A DNA stretch of 64,000 bases, from positions 4,216,001 to 4,280,000 of the forward strand of contig NZ_LR134355.1 in the NCBI RefSeq assembly GCF_900637205.1. Direction: 5' to 3'. A program made the position numbers and the translations under genes. The DNA comes from Mycolicibacterium chitae. GTDB lineage: Bacteria > Actinomycetota > Actinomycetes > Mycobacteriales > Mycobacteriaceae. A model generated the notes under the pieces. The model was not told where the DNA came from. It saw only the letters and a program-made list of their open reading frames with translations, and ran no database searches. Below, in pieces: positions 43,154-50,824 of the stretch. The stretch's first letter is position 1, and the number at the start of each line of letters is the position of its first letter.

Positions 43154-44634
43154 ACCACATCGACGTCGGCGCACTGATCGCTGCGGCCGGCGGCGATCCG
43201 TGGAACGTGTACGCCTCGCTGGAATCCGGCGATGCCGGCCAGATCTCCGAGTTGGCCCGTGCCTTCTACGCCGCCGGGGCGTGCACCGACGAGACGTGGA
43301 ACGAGTTCAACGCCGCGACCGAACGCTTCCACGAGTCGTGGAACCGGGAGAACGGCGAGCATCCCATCGACGATGCCGCCGAGGTGCAGCGCGCGAAGAC
43401 CCAACTGTTCGTGCAGGCCGAGCAGCTTCCGCAGATCGGCATCGACCTGCAGAACATCGCCGCGAATCTCGCCGAGGCGCAGCGCATGAGCAGCTTCAAT
43501 ATCGACAGCCTCAACGATCACCTGGTGCAGCTCGACGGGTTGATCGGCGCGGCGCTGGCCGCGGACATGAACATCTCCGGGCTCGAAGAGACAGCAATCG
43601 CGAAGACGACCGCGTCCCTGGGCGCCATCGAGATCTTCCGTGACAGCTACGCGGCCAAGCTGCAGGAGGCGCTGACCGACCTGCGCCACAAGCACGGCTA
43701 CGACCCGGCGGCCATCGACGATGTCGACGGCGACGGTGTTCCGGGCGACGAACAGCGCGGACAGTCGGCGACCGAGCACTACGACACCAACCAGCGTGCC
43801 AAGGACGAAGAGCTGGTGAATGCGCCCGGGGAGATGACCCAGGACAAGGCCGACGCGGCCGCGCGCCTGCGGGACTTCGGCACCGTCAACGACCCCGCCG
43901 CCGCCCCGGAGGCCCGCCGCTTGGCCGGCGAACGCCTCGATGACTTCCGGATGGCGAACTTCATGGGGCCGCTTCCCAAGGATCCCGTCCTCGGCGGCGA
44001 TGCCCGCACGCGCGCTCAGCAACGGCTCGACATGCAGCGTCAACTCGGATCGGGCCGAATCCACCTGGGCGACGGCCTGTTTCACGACGTGGGACCCATG
44101 ACGCCCGACCAGGCCACCCAAACCCTCGACGACGGTGAGCAATTCGCCCGCGTCACCGCGACCAGGCAAGCGTTCTTCGCGCTGACCAGAGACGGGATGT
44201 CGGAGGAGGGGGCGCTCAAGACGCTGTCGAACCTGGCCAGCAACGCCGGACCGGTCTTGTCTGGTGCACAAGCCTACGGCTGGGCGATTCCGGACAACCG
44301 TCACAACGCCCCGACGGATCTGCTCTCAGCTTCCGACGCGAAGACACTGCAGAAGCTGGCGAGCAGAGCAGGCACCGTAGGCAACTTGTTCCAGCTCGGA
44401 GTTGCCGGAGCGGAATGGTTTCAAGGTGGTGAGAACCGCAACGAGGAAGCAGGCGCGGCTGTGGGCGGCGTATTCGGCGGCGTCGGCGCAGCCTGGGCCA
44501 CCGCAGCGTTGGCAGGGTCAGTCACTGGCCCTTGGACCACCGCCGCCATCGTTGCCACGGCGGTGTACTTCGCTAGTAAAGGTGGCAACGCAGTCGGAAG
44601 CGACATCGGGCGACGGATCGACTCAGCGGGATAG
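43132..44634 (+). CDS. Effector-like protein with helical type VII domain and glycine-zipper C-terminus, module A
   Basis: 500 residues. The N-terminal domain (about 8-230) is helical and begins VGALIAAAGGDPWNVYASLESGD; it includes FNAATERFHESWNREN and HPIDDAAEVQRAK, also found in the paralog at 50809-52383. A linker with AIDDVDGDGVPGDEQRG follows, then a middle domain with FMGPLPKDPVLGGDARTRA. The last about 60 residues (438-500) are a glycine/alanine-rich hydrophobic hairpin (AAVGGVFGGVGAAWATAALAG), a glycine-zipper membrane segment. The N-terminal domain is common in mycobacteria but uncharacterised as far as I know. Its EspC-like partner is upstream; two small membrane proteins follow. 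A membrane-inserting secreted toxin is the working idea, not shown. Confidence 0.7.
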   Translation: MVAYPSLNHIDVGALIAAAGGDPWNVYASLESGDAGQISELARAFYAAGACTDETWNEFNAATERFHESWNRENGEHPIDDAAEVQRAKTQLFVQAEQLPQIGIDLQNIAANLAEAQRMSSFNIDSLNDHLVQLDGLIGAALAADMNISGLEETAIAKTTASLGAIEIFRDSYAAKLQEALTDLRHKHGYDPAAIDDVDGDGVPGDEQRGQSATEHYDTNQRAKDEELVNAPGEMTQDKADAAARLRDFGTVNDPAAAPEARRLAGERLDDFRMANFMGPLPKDPVLGGDARTRAQQRLDMQRQLGSGRIHLGDGLFHDVGPMTPDQATQTLDDGEQFARVTATRQAFFALTRDGMSEEGALKTLSNLASNAGPVLSGAQAYGWAIPDNRHNAPTDLLSASDAKTLQKLASRAGTVGNLFQLGVAGAEWFQGGENRNEEAGAAVGGVFGGVGAAWATAALAGSVTGPWTTAAIVATAVYFASKGGNAVGSDIGRRIDSAG

Positions 44635-44694
44635 TCAACGTCAGAATGGGTCGGATCCGGCATCGCGCCGGAGTTCGCAAGTGAGGAAGCAAAG

Positions 44695-45021
44695 ATGGTC
44701 TGGTTCTGCAGTGCCATGGCCTGTATCGGTTTCGGAGCTGTCGGCGGCTGGTTCCCGCTACGGAAATCCTCCACCCTGTCGCCCGATTCCATCCAACGGC
44801 GCGTCTACTGGAGCGGATGCGCCGCGGGGCTCCTCCTGCTGTTCATCGGACAACTTCCCGACTGGCGAGCCGCAACGTTCATCACGGCGGCGATGGGACT
44901 TGGGGTCGTCGCCACGGCCGTTCAATTCACGAACCACCTGAGAATCCGAGGCCGGACCTACGCAGCTTTCCCCAAACCCGACCGACCACCGGCACTCGCA
45001 CCGTATACCGATGAGCAATAG
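44695..45021 (+). CDS. Small polytopic membrane protein, candidate immunity protein A1
   Basis: 108 residues with about three hydrophobic segments; ATG at 44695 with GAGGAA upstream. Core signature SPDSIQRRVYWSG then FIGQLPDW then IRGRTYAAF, and a hydrophilic end DRPPALAPYTDEQ. A tandem paralog at 45133 shares this along its whole length, and two longer proteins downstream of the second effector share the QR+xxW ... P ... I..R..A core. GC content is visibly lower than in flanking core genes. Position directly after the effector suggests an immunity role (inference). Confidence 0.65.
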   Translation: MVWFCSAMACIGFGAVGGWFPLRKSSTLSPDSIQRRVYWSGCAAGLLLLFIGQLPDWRAATFITAAMGLGVVATAVQFTNHLRIRGRTYAAFPKPDRPPALAPYTDEQ

Positions 45022-45080
45022 CGGATCATCTCGGTTCGCGGACCGTCGATTGCCGCAGTCCACCGGGCATCGCTACCAGG
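45022..45080. repeat. Duplication scar: relic of the 3' end of the gene at 45482, read on the minus strand
   Basis: This stretch is about 80% identical to 45478-45540, which lies after the second membrane-protein gene and encodes the end of the minus-strand gene. Translated on the minus strand the relic reads VAMPGGLRQSTVREPR then stop, against VALLGGLRQRTVREPS then stop in the intact gene. The two copies show that a segment containing the membrane-protein gene and the neighbour's 3' end was duplicated in tandem. Confidence 0.8.
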
Positions 45081-45132
45081 CAACGCTTCCCGCACAGACC
45101 CGGCTCATGGGCCACGCAATCGTTAGGTTCCT

Positions 45133-45477
45133 ATGATGACTTCAATCCTGCTCTGGTCAGGCCTGATTACGATGGCGCTGGCCAATCTGGGCGCCATGCT
45201 CCCGCCATGGAAATCGGCGACGCTGTCACCCGACTCGATTCAGCGTCGGATTTTCTGGGTGGGTAATGCACTGGCTATCGGACTGTTGTCGGCGACACAG
45301 TTCCCTGAGTGGCGGAACCTGCTGTTCTTCGTGCCGGCTATGACTCTTTGGTTTGCCTTCGTCGCATTCAAATGGACTAACCACATCAAGATCAACGGCC
45401 GCGTCTACGCGATGGATGCCAGTGATCGTCGCCCCGACCGACCACCCGCGCTCGCCCCGGACACCGATGAGCAGTAG
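45133..45477 (+). CDS. Small polytopic membrane protein, candidate immunity protein A2
   Basis: 114 residues, paralog of the gene at 44695: KSATLSPDSIQRRIFWVGNA, TQFPEWRNLLFF, KWTNHIKINGRVYAM and DRPPALAPDTDEQ. Three hydrophobic segments. It arose by tandem duplication together with about 60 bp of the next gene (see 45022-45080), and the N-terminal part has since diverged. Function inferred only from its place in the effector module. Confidence 0.65.
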   Translation: MMTSILLWSGLITMALANLGAMLPPWKSATLSPDSIQRRIFWVGNALAIGLLSATQFPEWRNLLFFVPAMTLWFAFVAFKWTNHIKINGRVYAMDASDRRPDRPPALAPDTDEQ

Positions 45478-45481
45478 CGGA

Positions 45482-46336
45482 TCAACTCGGTTCACGGACC
45501 GTCCGTTGCCGCAGCCCACCGAGCAGTGCCACCAGCACTCCCAGCGCCACCAACCCGCCACCGGCGGCCAACGCGATGTTGAGCCATTGATGCATGCTGT
45601 CGGTCGCGTGGCGGATCAGCGCTTCGGCAATCTGCCGGACGTCGGCGCTGGTGTTCGCCAGCGCCTCGTTGACGTAGCGTCGCCCGACTTCCAAGCCGGC
45701 CCAGCCGGCCGCGCCGATGAATAAGCCCGAAACACCGAGGGCGGCAAGGGCTTTACCGCGCGAGCGTGCCGACGCCAGGGCCAGCAGGGCGAAGACACCG
45801 GCCAGGATGGTCGCACCCACGCTCACCCAGGGGCCCCAGGCGGCAACGGCGCGCAATTGGCCGGGCCGAATCGAGTCCGGCGCATTCTCCGTCAACGGCA
45901 CCGGCAGCGTCTCCGGCACCGAGATGTCGAACCGCTCGAGGGTCGCATTGAACGAGCTGTCCTGCAGCATCGGCGCGAGGTCGACCACCCAACGTCCCTG
46001 CGGGTCCTCCCCCGCGGTGATCGTGTCCGAGAACAGCCACCGGTGGGCAAACCGGTTGGCCTGGGCGAACTGACCCGGGAAGTCGGCACCACCGGTATAG
46101 ACCGACGCCACATCCCGCAGTAACTCCTGGTCCCCGGTGTAACCCAGCTTCACCAACTGAGTGGTCAGTTCCCCGGCCACAGCCTGCTGCAACGCCGGAT
46201 CGGTTGCGGCCTGTTCGGTGAATGCCGCGTATCCGTCGAGGTCAACGACGTTCTTCTGAAGCCAGGCTGCCGGCAGCGCCACCGCCAGCGCCACCGTGGC
46301 CAGCAGCCACAGCAGCGCCGTGAGCATGAACCGCAC
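45482..46336 (-). CDS. Conserved membrane protein
   Basis: 284 residues from the GTG at 46334-46336 (GGGAGG 7 bases upstream; an ATG three codons later is also possible). One N-terminal helix (LLWLLATVALAVALPAAWL), an extracytoplasmic domain (about 25-175) with TEQAATDPALQQAVAGELTTQL, then three helices (VGATILAGVFALLALA, LAALGVSGLFIGAAGWAGLEVG, IALAAGGGLVALGVLVALLGG). Family not recognised. Its 3' end was copied during the neighbouring duplication. Convergent with the gene at 45133. Confidence 0.7.
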   Translation of the reverse strand: MRFMLTALLWLLATVALAVALPAAWLQKNVVDLDGYAAFTEQAATDPALQQAVAGELTTQLVKLGYTGDQELLRDVASVYTGGADFPGQFAQANRFAHRWLFSDTITAGEDPQGRWVVDLAPMLQDSSFNATLERFDISVPETLPVPLTENAPDSIRPGQLRAVAAWGPWVSVGATILAGVFALLALASARSRGKALAALGVSGLFIGAAGWAGLEVGRRYVNEALANTSADVRQIAEALIRHATDSMHQWLNIALAAGGGLVALGVLVALLGGLRQRTVREPS

Positions 46337-46734
46337 CGACTGCCTCCCTCTGTCGTCGCATTCGAACTTACCGAGACCCCACCGTATGGCCCAGTTCCGC
46401 CCAGGAAAACCACGGTTGCTGTTGTCGCACGGGGCTGCACGAACCGCGCTTTGGGTCACCTCGTGACCGCCTCGAACCACCCGAACCACAGCCCACCGCC
46501 GAGTGCACCCTCGGCCCACACTGGGTCACCCGGACCGCGCCGGGCACCTGCACTTTCGCGGATAGTTTTCGCGATGGTAAAACTCAAACCTGTTGCGCCA
46601 CTGGACCACATCTCACACCCACACGTGCGAATGAATTCATACCGCGGAGTCAACACACAAGTAATTAGCTGCACCCGAAACTCCGGCGAGGTAGGTCTGG
46701 AGGGTAGATCTTGATCGGTGTACGGTCCGCCTTC
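46337..46734. other. 398-bp intergenic region without a supported gene
   Basis: Lies between the divergent membrane protein and ACP genes and must hold both promoters. It is less GC-rich than its surroundings (for example AATGAATTCATACC and AAGTAATTAGC around 46630-46675). I looked for an IdeR iron box (TTAGGnnAGnCTnACCTAA-like) because the ACP pair resembles mycobactin genes, and did not find one. Short ORFs here look random. Confidence 0.6.
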
Positions 46735-46998
46735 ATGGCTTCGACAGCGCACCTGAGCGTGAGCAACTCACTCTCTGAAATCCTTTGCAACGACCTGAAT
46801 ATCGATTCATGCCGGATCAGCCGGGACTCGCGCCTGGTCACCGACGTCTGCCTGGATTGGACGGGTTTCACGATTGCGGCCGCGGCCATCGAAGCCAAGC
46901 TCGGCATCGTCTTGTCCGAGCAGGAACTGTTGGATTCCAGCACGATCGGCGAACTCGACGACATTCTCGAGGCCAAGACCGCTGGAGGACTGGCATGA
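46735..46998 (+). CDS. MbtL-like acyl carrier protein lacking the phosphopantetheine serine
   Basis: 87 residues. Aligns with mycobactin ACP MbtL: SLSEILCNDLNID, SRLVTDVCLDWTGFTIAAAA, IEAKLGIVLSEQELLDSSTIGELDDIL. In active ACPs the attachment site reads D-S-(L/V); here it reads D42-equivalent D-W-T, with Trp42 coded by TGG at 46858-46860. A single C-to-G change from TCG would give this. Either the protein is inactive or specialised, or there is a sequence error. The stop overlaps the ligase start by ATGA. Confidence 0.8.
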   Translation: MASTAHLSVSNSLSEILCNDLNIDSCRISRDSRLVTDVCLDWTGFTIAAAAIEAKLGIVLSEQELLDSSTIGELDDILEAKTAGGLA

Positions 46999-48581
46999 GC
47001 AGGCTCGTCGACCAGCTGTCGGCGGCGCTCACCTCGTCGCCGCACGACCTACATGTCCTGAATGCCGATCACGAGACGTGGACGCCGCACTCCTGGGGCG
47101 AGGTGCACGCCCGCGCGCAGAACTTCGCCGAAGCGGTCCACGACCACGGTCCCGCGCAGGCGGTGGCACTGATCGGCGAGCCGAGCATCGAGTTGCTGTC
47201 GGCGATCTTCGGCAGTTGGCTGGCCGGCGCGAGCGTCGCCCTGCTGCCCGGCCCGGTGCGCGGCGCCGACCCCGGCCAGTGGGCCGAAGCAACGCTGAGC
47301 AGATGCCAAAACATCGGCGCCACTGCGGTTTACAGTCACGGAGATCGCCTGGCTGACCTGCAATCTCGCGACGATCAACGCTGTGTGCACGATGTGAGTC
47401 CCCTCGCGCACGCCCAGCGTTCGACCACGCTGAGTGCCGTCGGTACCGACCGCCCGGCCATCCTGCAGGGCACGGCGGGATCGACCGGTACTCCCAAGAC
47501 CGCGCAGCTGTCCCATGACGCGGTGCTGGCCAATATTTCCGGCATCAGCGAACGCGTCGGGATCGACCGCGGAACCGACTCCGGTCTGTCCTGGCTGCCG
47601 CTCTACCACGACATGGGTCTGACCTTCCTGCTCACCACCGCACTCTCGGGGTTGCCCTCCTATCAGGCGCCCACGTCCGCGTTCTCCGCGATGCCGTTCA
47701 GGTGGCTGGGCTGGCTGGCCCACAGTCGCGCCACCCTCACCGCCGCGCCGAACTTCGCGTACAACGTGCTGGGCAAGTACGCCAGCCGGTTGCCGGACTG
47801 CGATCTGAGTAGCATCCGGTTCGCGCTCAACGGCGGCGAACCCGTCGACTGCGCCGGGATGGCCCGATTCGCCACCGAGATGCAGCGGTTCGGGTTCGAC
47901 GGCGGAGCACTCTCACCGGCCTACGGCATGGCCGAATCGACCTGCGCGGTCTCGGTCACCCCGCCCGGCAATGGTCTGCAGTTCGACGAGGTTCGCGTCA
48001 CCACCGACGACGGCGAGATGCTGCGGCGCCACGCGGTTCTCGGGAACGCCATCAGCGGCATGGAGATCCGCATCGAGCCGGTCGACTTCCCGGTCGCCGA
48101 GGCGGCGGGGCGCGACGTCGGCGAGGTCCAGGTCCGCGGGGACTCCATGATGTCCGGCTACCTCGGTGACACACCCTGCGATCCCGGAAACTGGTTCGGC
48201 ACCGGCGATCTGGGTTACTTCACCGACGATGGCCTCGTGGTCTGCGGCCGGGTCAAGGAACTCATCCACATCGCGGGACGCAACGTCTTTCCCAGCGAGA
48301 TCGAGCGGATCGCCGGCCAGGTGCCGGGCGTGCGGGAGGGCTCCGTCGTCGCGGTCGGGTCCGACGAGCAGAGCGCGCGGCCGGGCCTGGTGATCGCCGC
48401 GGAGTTCCGCGGCGGGGACGAGGAAGAAACGCGAGTCACGTTGGTGCGCAAGGTGGCTTCCGAATGCGGCGTGGTGCCCGCCAAGGTGCTGTTCGTCGAG
48501 CCCGGAACCCTGCCGCGGACATCGTCAGGCAAGCTGCGCCGCCTCGAGGTGCAGCGGACCCTGGTGGCCGACCGCGGTTAG
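46995..48581 (+). CDS. Fatty-acyl-AMP ligase, MbtM/FadD33-like
   Basis: 528 residues of the ANL adenylating superfamily. Phosphate loop ILQGTAGSTGTPKTAQLSH, core motifs SWLPLYHDMGL and YGMAESTCAVSVTP, GTGDLGYFTDDGLVVCGRVKE, and the C-terminal catalytic Lys in PRTSSGKLRRLE. The similarity and pairing with an MbtL-like ACP point to loading a long acyl chain for a siderophore-type acyl-lysine, as MbtM does for mycobactin. The ACP partner lacks its attachment serine, so the route may be broken or use another ACP. The MmpS4/MmpL4 siderophore exporter is 5 kb away. Confidence 0.82.
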   Translation: MSRLVDQLSAALTSSPHDLHVLNADHETWTPHSWGEVHARAQNFAEAVHDHGPAQAVALIGEPSIELLSAIFGSWLAGASVALLPGPVRGADPGQWAEATLSRCQNIGATAVYSHGDRLADLQSRDDQRCVHDVSPLAHAQRSTTLSAVGTDRPAILQGTAGSTGTPKTAQLSHDAVLANISGISERVGIDRGTDSGLSWLPLYHDMGLTFLLTTALSGLPSYQAPTSAFSAMPFRWLGWLAHSRATLTAAPNFAYNVLGKYASRLPDCDLSSIRFALNGGEPVDCAGMARFATEMQRFGFDGGALSPAYGMAESTCAVSVTPPGNGLQFDEVRVTTDDGEMLRRHAVLGNAISGMEIRIEPVDFPVAEAAGRDVGEVQVRGDSMMSGYLGDTPCDPGNWFGTGDLGYFTDDGLVVCGRVKELIHIAGRNVFPSEIERIAGQVPGVREGSVVAVGSDEQSARPGLVIAAEFRGGDEEETRVTLVRKVASECGVVPAKVLFVEPGTLPRTSSGKLRRLEVQRTLVADRG

Positions 48582-48802
48582 GCGTGTCGAACCACGGTTC
48601 GCTGCTCTCCGCGCGGGCCTTCGACCGTAATCCGTCACGTCCGGGTGACAGTCATCCACAACCTGCGCCAGTCGCCCTGTGGATATCCGTTACCCGGAGG
48701 TGACGGCATCCGATCGGGGGTCGTCCGGAGCCAGCCGACCATCCTCGTCCGCGTGGCTGCGCAGCAGCGCCCTGCAACTGTGCGACACCCTGCAGCCTCC
48801 GG

Positions 48803-49330
48803 TCAGGATGTTCCTGGGGCGATGCCGCGCAGGTAGGCGGCCTGGCCCAGGTGCTGGGCGCAGTCGTCGACGATGCTGACCAACCGCACACTCGCGGTCA
48901 CCGGCGGGTCCCAGTTGTCGTCGACGATGCGGCCCAGCTCCTCGTCGGTGAGGCTGGTGACGTAGTCGAGCGTCATGGCATGCACGGCCTGGTAATAGGC
49001 CGCCAGCAGGTCAGCGCTGACGCGGACCTTGGCGACCTCGGCGCTGGAATGCCCGTAGCCCATGTCGGCGCGCGGTAGGTCCAACCCGAATCGGTCGACC
49101 CAACCCTCGCTCGTCCACACCTGTTCCACACCGGCGATGTCGGCCACTTGGAGGTCCTGTCCGCGGGCGCTGTGCCAGATCAGCCAGGCGATGCTGTTGG
49201 CGTCCTCGGTGGGGCGGTAGAAGGAGACCTCGTCGGTGAGGCCGTCGGTGAGCTCATCGGAGTGCTCGACGAGCCGGGTGAATGCGTCTCGCAACAGTTC
49301 CTGCACCGCTGCGTTAGGGGTGTCAGTCAT
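48803..49330 (-). CDS. DinB-superfamily/DUF664-like protein
   Basis: 175 residues, four-helix bundle type. Metal ligands are suggested by His in LIWHSARGQDLQVADI and DDCAQHLGQAAYLRG. Related proteins include mycothiol-dependent enzymes of the maleylpyruvate isomerase group, which would suit a mycothiol producer, but the assignment is not specific. The ATG start at 49328-49330 gives MTDTPNAAVQELL. Confidence 0.75.
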   Translation of the reverse strand: MTDTPNAAVQELLRDAFTRLVEHSDELTDGLTDEVSFYRPTEDANSIAWLIWHSARGQDLQVADIAGVEQVWTSEGWVDRFGLDLPRADMGYGHSSAEVAKVRVSADLLAAYYQAVHAMTLDYVTSLTDEELGRIVDDNWDPPVTASVRLVSIVDDCAQHLGQAAYLRGIAPGTS

Positions 49331-49351
49331 GGCACCGACGCTACGCCTCGG

Positions 49352-50023
49352 CTACCGCGATGGTTGACGCATACGCAACCCCACCGAGTGGGCAACGAGG
49401 TAGCAGACGGTGAATATCCCCGCCGAGAGCATGGTGATGATGCCGAATTGAAGGTACTGACCGCGCGCAACGCGCTGGCGGTACCTGCCGTCGCCAAGGC
49501 CGGTCACCGCCGGCGGAACGGTGAAGAAGAACAACCCCAGCAATCCGTAAGCCACCGGGTCACCGCCGATCACATACCCGAGCACATTCACTGCTCCGAT
49601 TACGACGCCAAAAACAGCGAGCCACCACACCTTCGAAGCAGAAACTCGCGGCGTGTAGGGATCCCTGCCGTCGGCAGTAGCGGGGAGAGCAGCGGCGCTT
49701 TCGAACGCGACCACTCGATCGCCGATCTTTATCAACTGCGTACCAAAATACGCGGGCAGCGCCAAACAGAAGACGCAGAGGCCCGCCACGATCAACCCGG
49801 TGCTGATATTTGGGAGCGCAGCGATGAACGCGCAAATGGCCGCGGAAAATGTTCCGCCCCAGTAAATCTTGCGCTGACGGGACAGATCACCGCGGCTGCC
49901 GTGTGGAATGAGGGTAAGAGCGACGAACGCCATCGTCGCCACATAGAAGATCAGCGTATGCGGTCGCTCGGCAGCCAGTTGCGCGAGTCCCTGTGCGTCC
50001 ACACGCACCGTCTCTATCGCCAT
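49352..50023 (-). CDS. Polytopic membrane protein, candidate immunity protein B2
   Basis: 223 residues, five to six hydrophobic segments. N-terminal GLAQLAAERPHTLIFYVATMAF, then the family core SRQRKIYWGG, FIAALPNIST and TQLIKIGDRVVAF, which aligns with the small proteins at 44695 and 45133. The C-terminal half (VWWLAVFGVVIGAVNVLGYV, RYRQRVARGQYLQFGIITML) matches the paralog at 50141. Second gene after the module B effector. Function inferred from context only. Confidence 0.65.
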   Translation of the reverse strand: MAIETVRVDAQGLAQLAAERPHTLIFYVATMAFVALTLIPHGSRGDLSRQRKIYWGGTFSAAICAFIAALPNISTGLIVAGLCVFCLALPAYFGTQLIKIGDRVVAFESAAALPATADGRDPYTPRVSASKVWWLAVFGVVIGAVNVLGYVIGGDPVAYGLLGLFFFTVPPAVTGLGDGRYRQRVARGQYLQFGIITMLSAGIFTVCYLVAHSVGLRMRQPSR

Positions 50024-50054
50024 CCAGTGCCTCCGCCGTTATCGCTCAGATCCG

Positions 50055-50105
50055 GAGCGCATCGCTCGGCCACCAGTTGCGCGAGTCCCTGCACGTACGC
50101 ACTCC
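50055..50105 (-). pseudogene. Relic of a further immunity-like gene: N-terminal codons only
   Basis: Between the two module B membrane-protein genes, the minus strand encodes VQGLAQLVAERCAPDLS, a copy of AQGLAQLAAERPHTL at the start of the gene at 49352-50023. On the DNA level the stretch CCAGTTGCGCGAGTCCCTG (near 50072-50090) is identical to the corresponding part near 49974-49992. It reads as what is left of a duplicated or deleted third gene copy. Confidence 0.65.
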
Positions 50106-50140
50106 CCCATCCCTTCGGTATCGACCTTCGTCACCCGCGC

Positions 50141-50824
50141 TTATCGCTGCGTGGTGCCGCGTCGCAACGCCGCGCCGTAAATGGCCAGATAGCACACGGT
50201 GAAGATTCCAGCACTGATCACCGAAATGACCGCGAATTGCAGAGATTGGCCGCGCGCGACCCGTTGGCGGCCAATGCCGTCCAAGATACCGAGAGTGAAC
50301 GGCAGCACGACACAGAAACCCACCCAGACCACGCCCGCCAACGAGATTTCGCGGTCCATGAGATAGGCGAACACGTTCACCGATCCACCAGCCGTACAGG
50401 CTACGACGATCCACCACATCTTCGTCGCCGTTGTGCGGGGACCGTACGGCACCGGTTTCTCGTCGCGGGGAAGCGGGTCCGCACTATGGAATGCAACAAC
50501 GCGGTGACCGATCTTGAGGTACTGGGTGGAGAAGTAGGCGCGCACCGTCTGGAGCATGACGGCGATCAGGGCCAGTCCAGTTCCGGTCGCAACGTCCGGC
50601 AAGCCTGCGATGAACACTGCAAACGCAGCCCCTAGCGTGGTAGCCCAGAACCATTTCCGCTGCGCCGCAAGGTTGCGTCCGCCACCATCGGCTTCCGCAG
50701 TCAGGATGACCAGAAGCATCGCTACCGCCGCAAAGACCAACGTGTGTGGCCGTTCGACGAACATTTGAGAGAGCCCATTGGCGAACGCGCCGCCGGCCTC
50801 GTAACCGATTAGTTCTTCATCCAC
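50141..50824 (-). CDS. Polytopic membrane protein, candidate immunity protein B1
   Basis: 227 residues, paralog of 49352-50023: GLSQMFVERPHTLVFAAVAML, QRKWFWATTLGAAFAVFIAGLPD, TQYLKIGHRVVAFHSADPLP, and a C-terminal half with IGRQRVARGQSLQFAVISVISAGIFTVCYL shared in part. The GTG at 50822-50824 overlaps the effector stop by 16 bp, so translation is tightly coupled to the effector, as is typical for toxin-immunity pairs. Confidence 0.68.
   Translation of the reverse strand: MDEELIGYEAGGAFANGLSQMFVERPHTLVFAAVAMLLVILTAEADGGGRNLAAQRKWFWATTLGAAFAVFIAGLPDVATGTGLALIAVMLQTVRAYFSTQYLKIGHRVVAFHSADPLPRDEKPVPYGPRTTATKMWWIVVACTAGGSVNVFAYLMDREISLAGVVWVGFCVVLPFTLGILDGIGRQRVARGQSLQFAVISVISAGIFTVCYLAIYGAALRRGTTQR

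Noticed and set aside
46451..46714. 87-codon ORF in the intergenic region before the ACP gene
   Set aside because: Pro/Ser/His-rich low-complexity translation without a ribosome site; region better explained as promoter DNA.
48648..48690. Two inverted DnaA-box-like sequences (ATCCACA and TGTGGAT)
   Set aside because: Each differs from the consensus, there are only two, and no dnaA, dnaN or AT-rich unwinding element is nearby. Not an origin.
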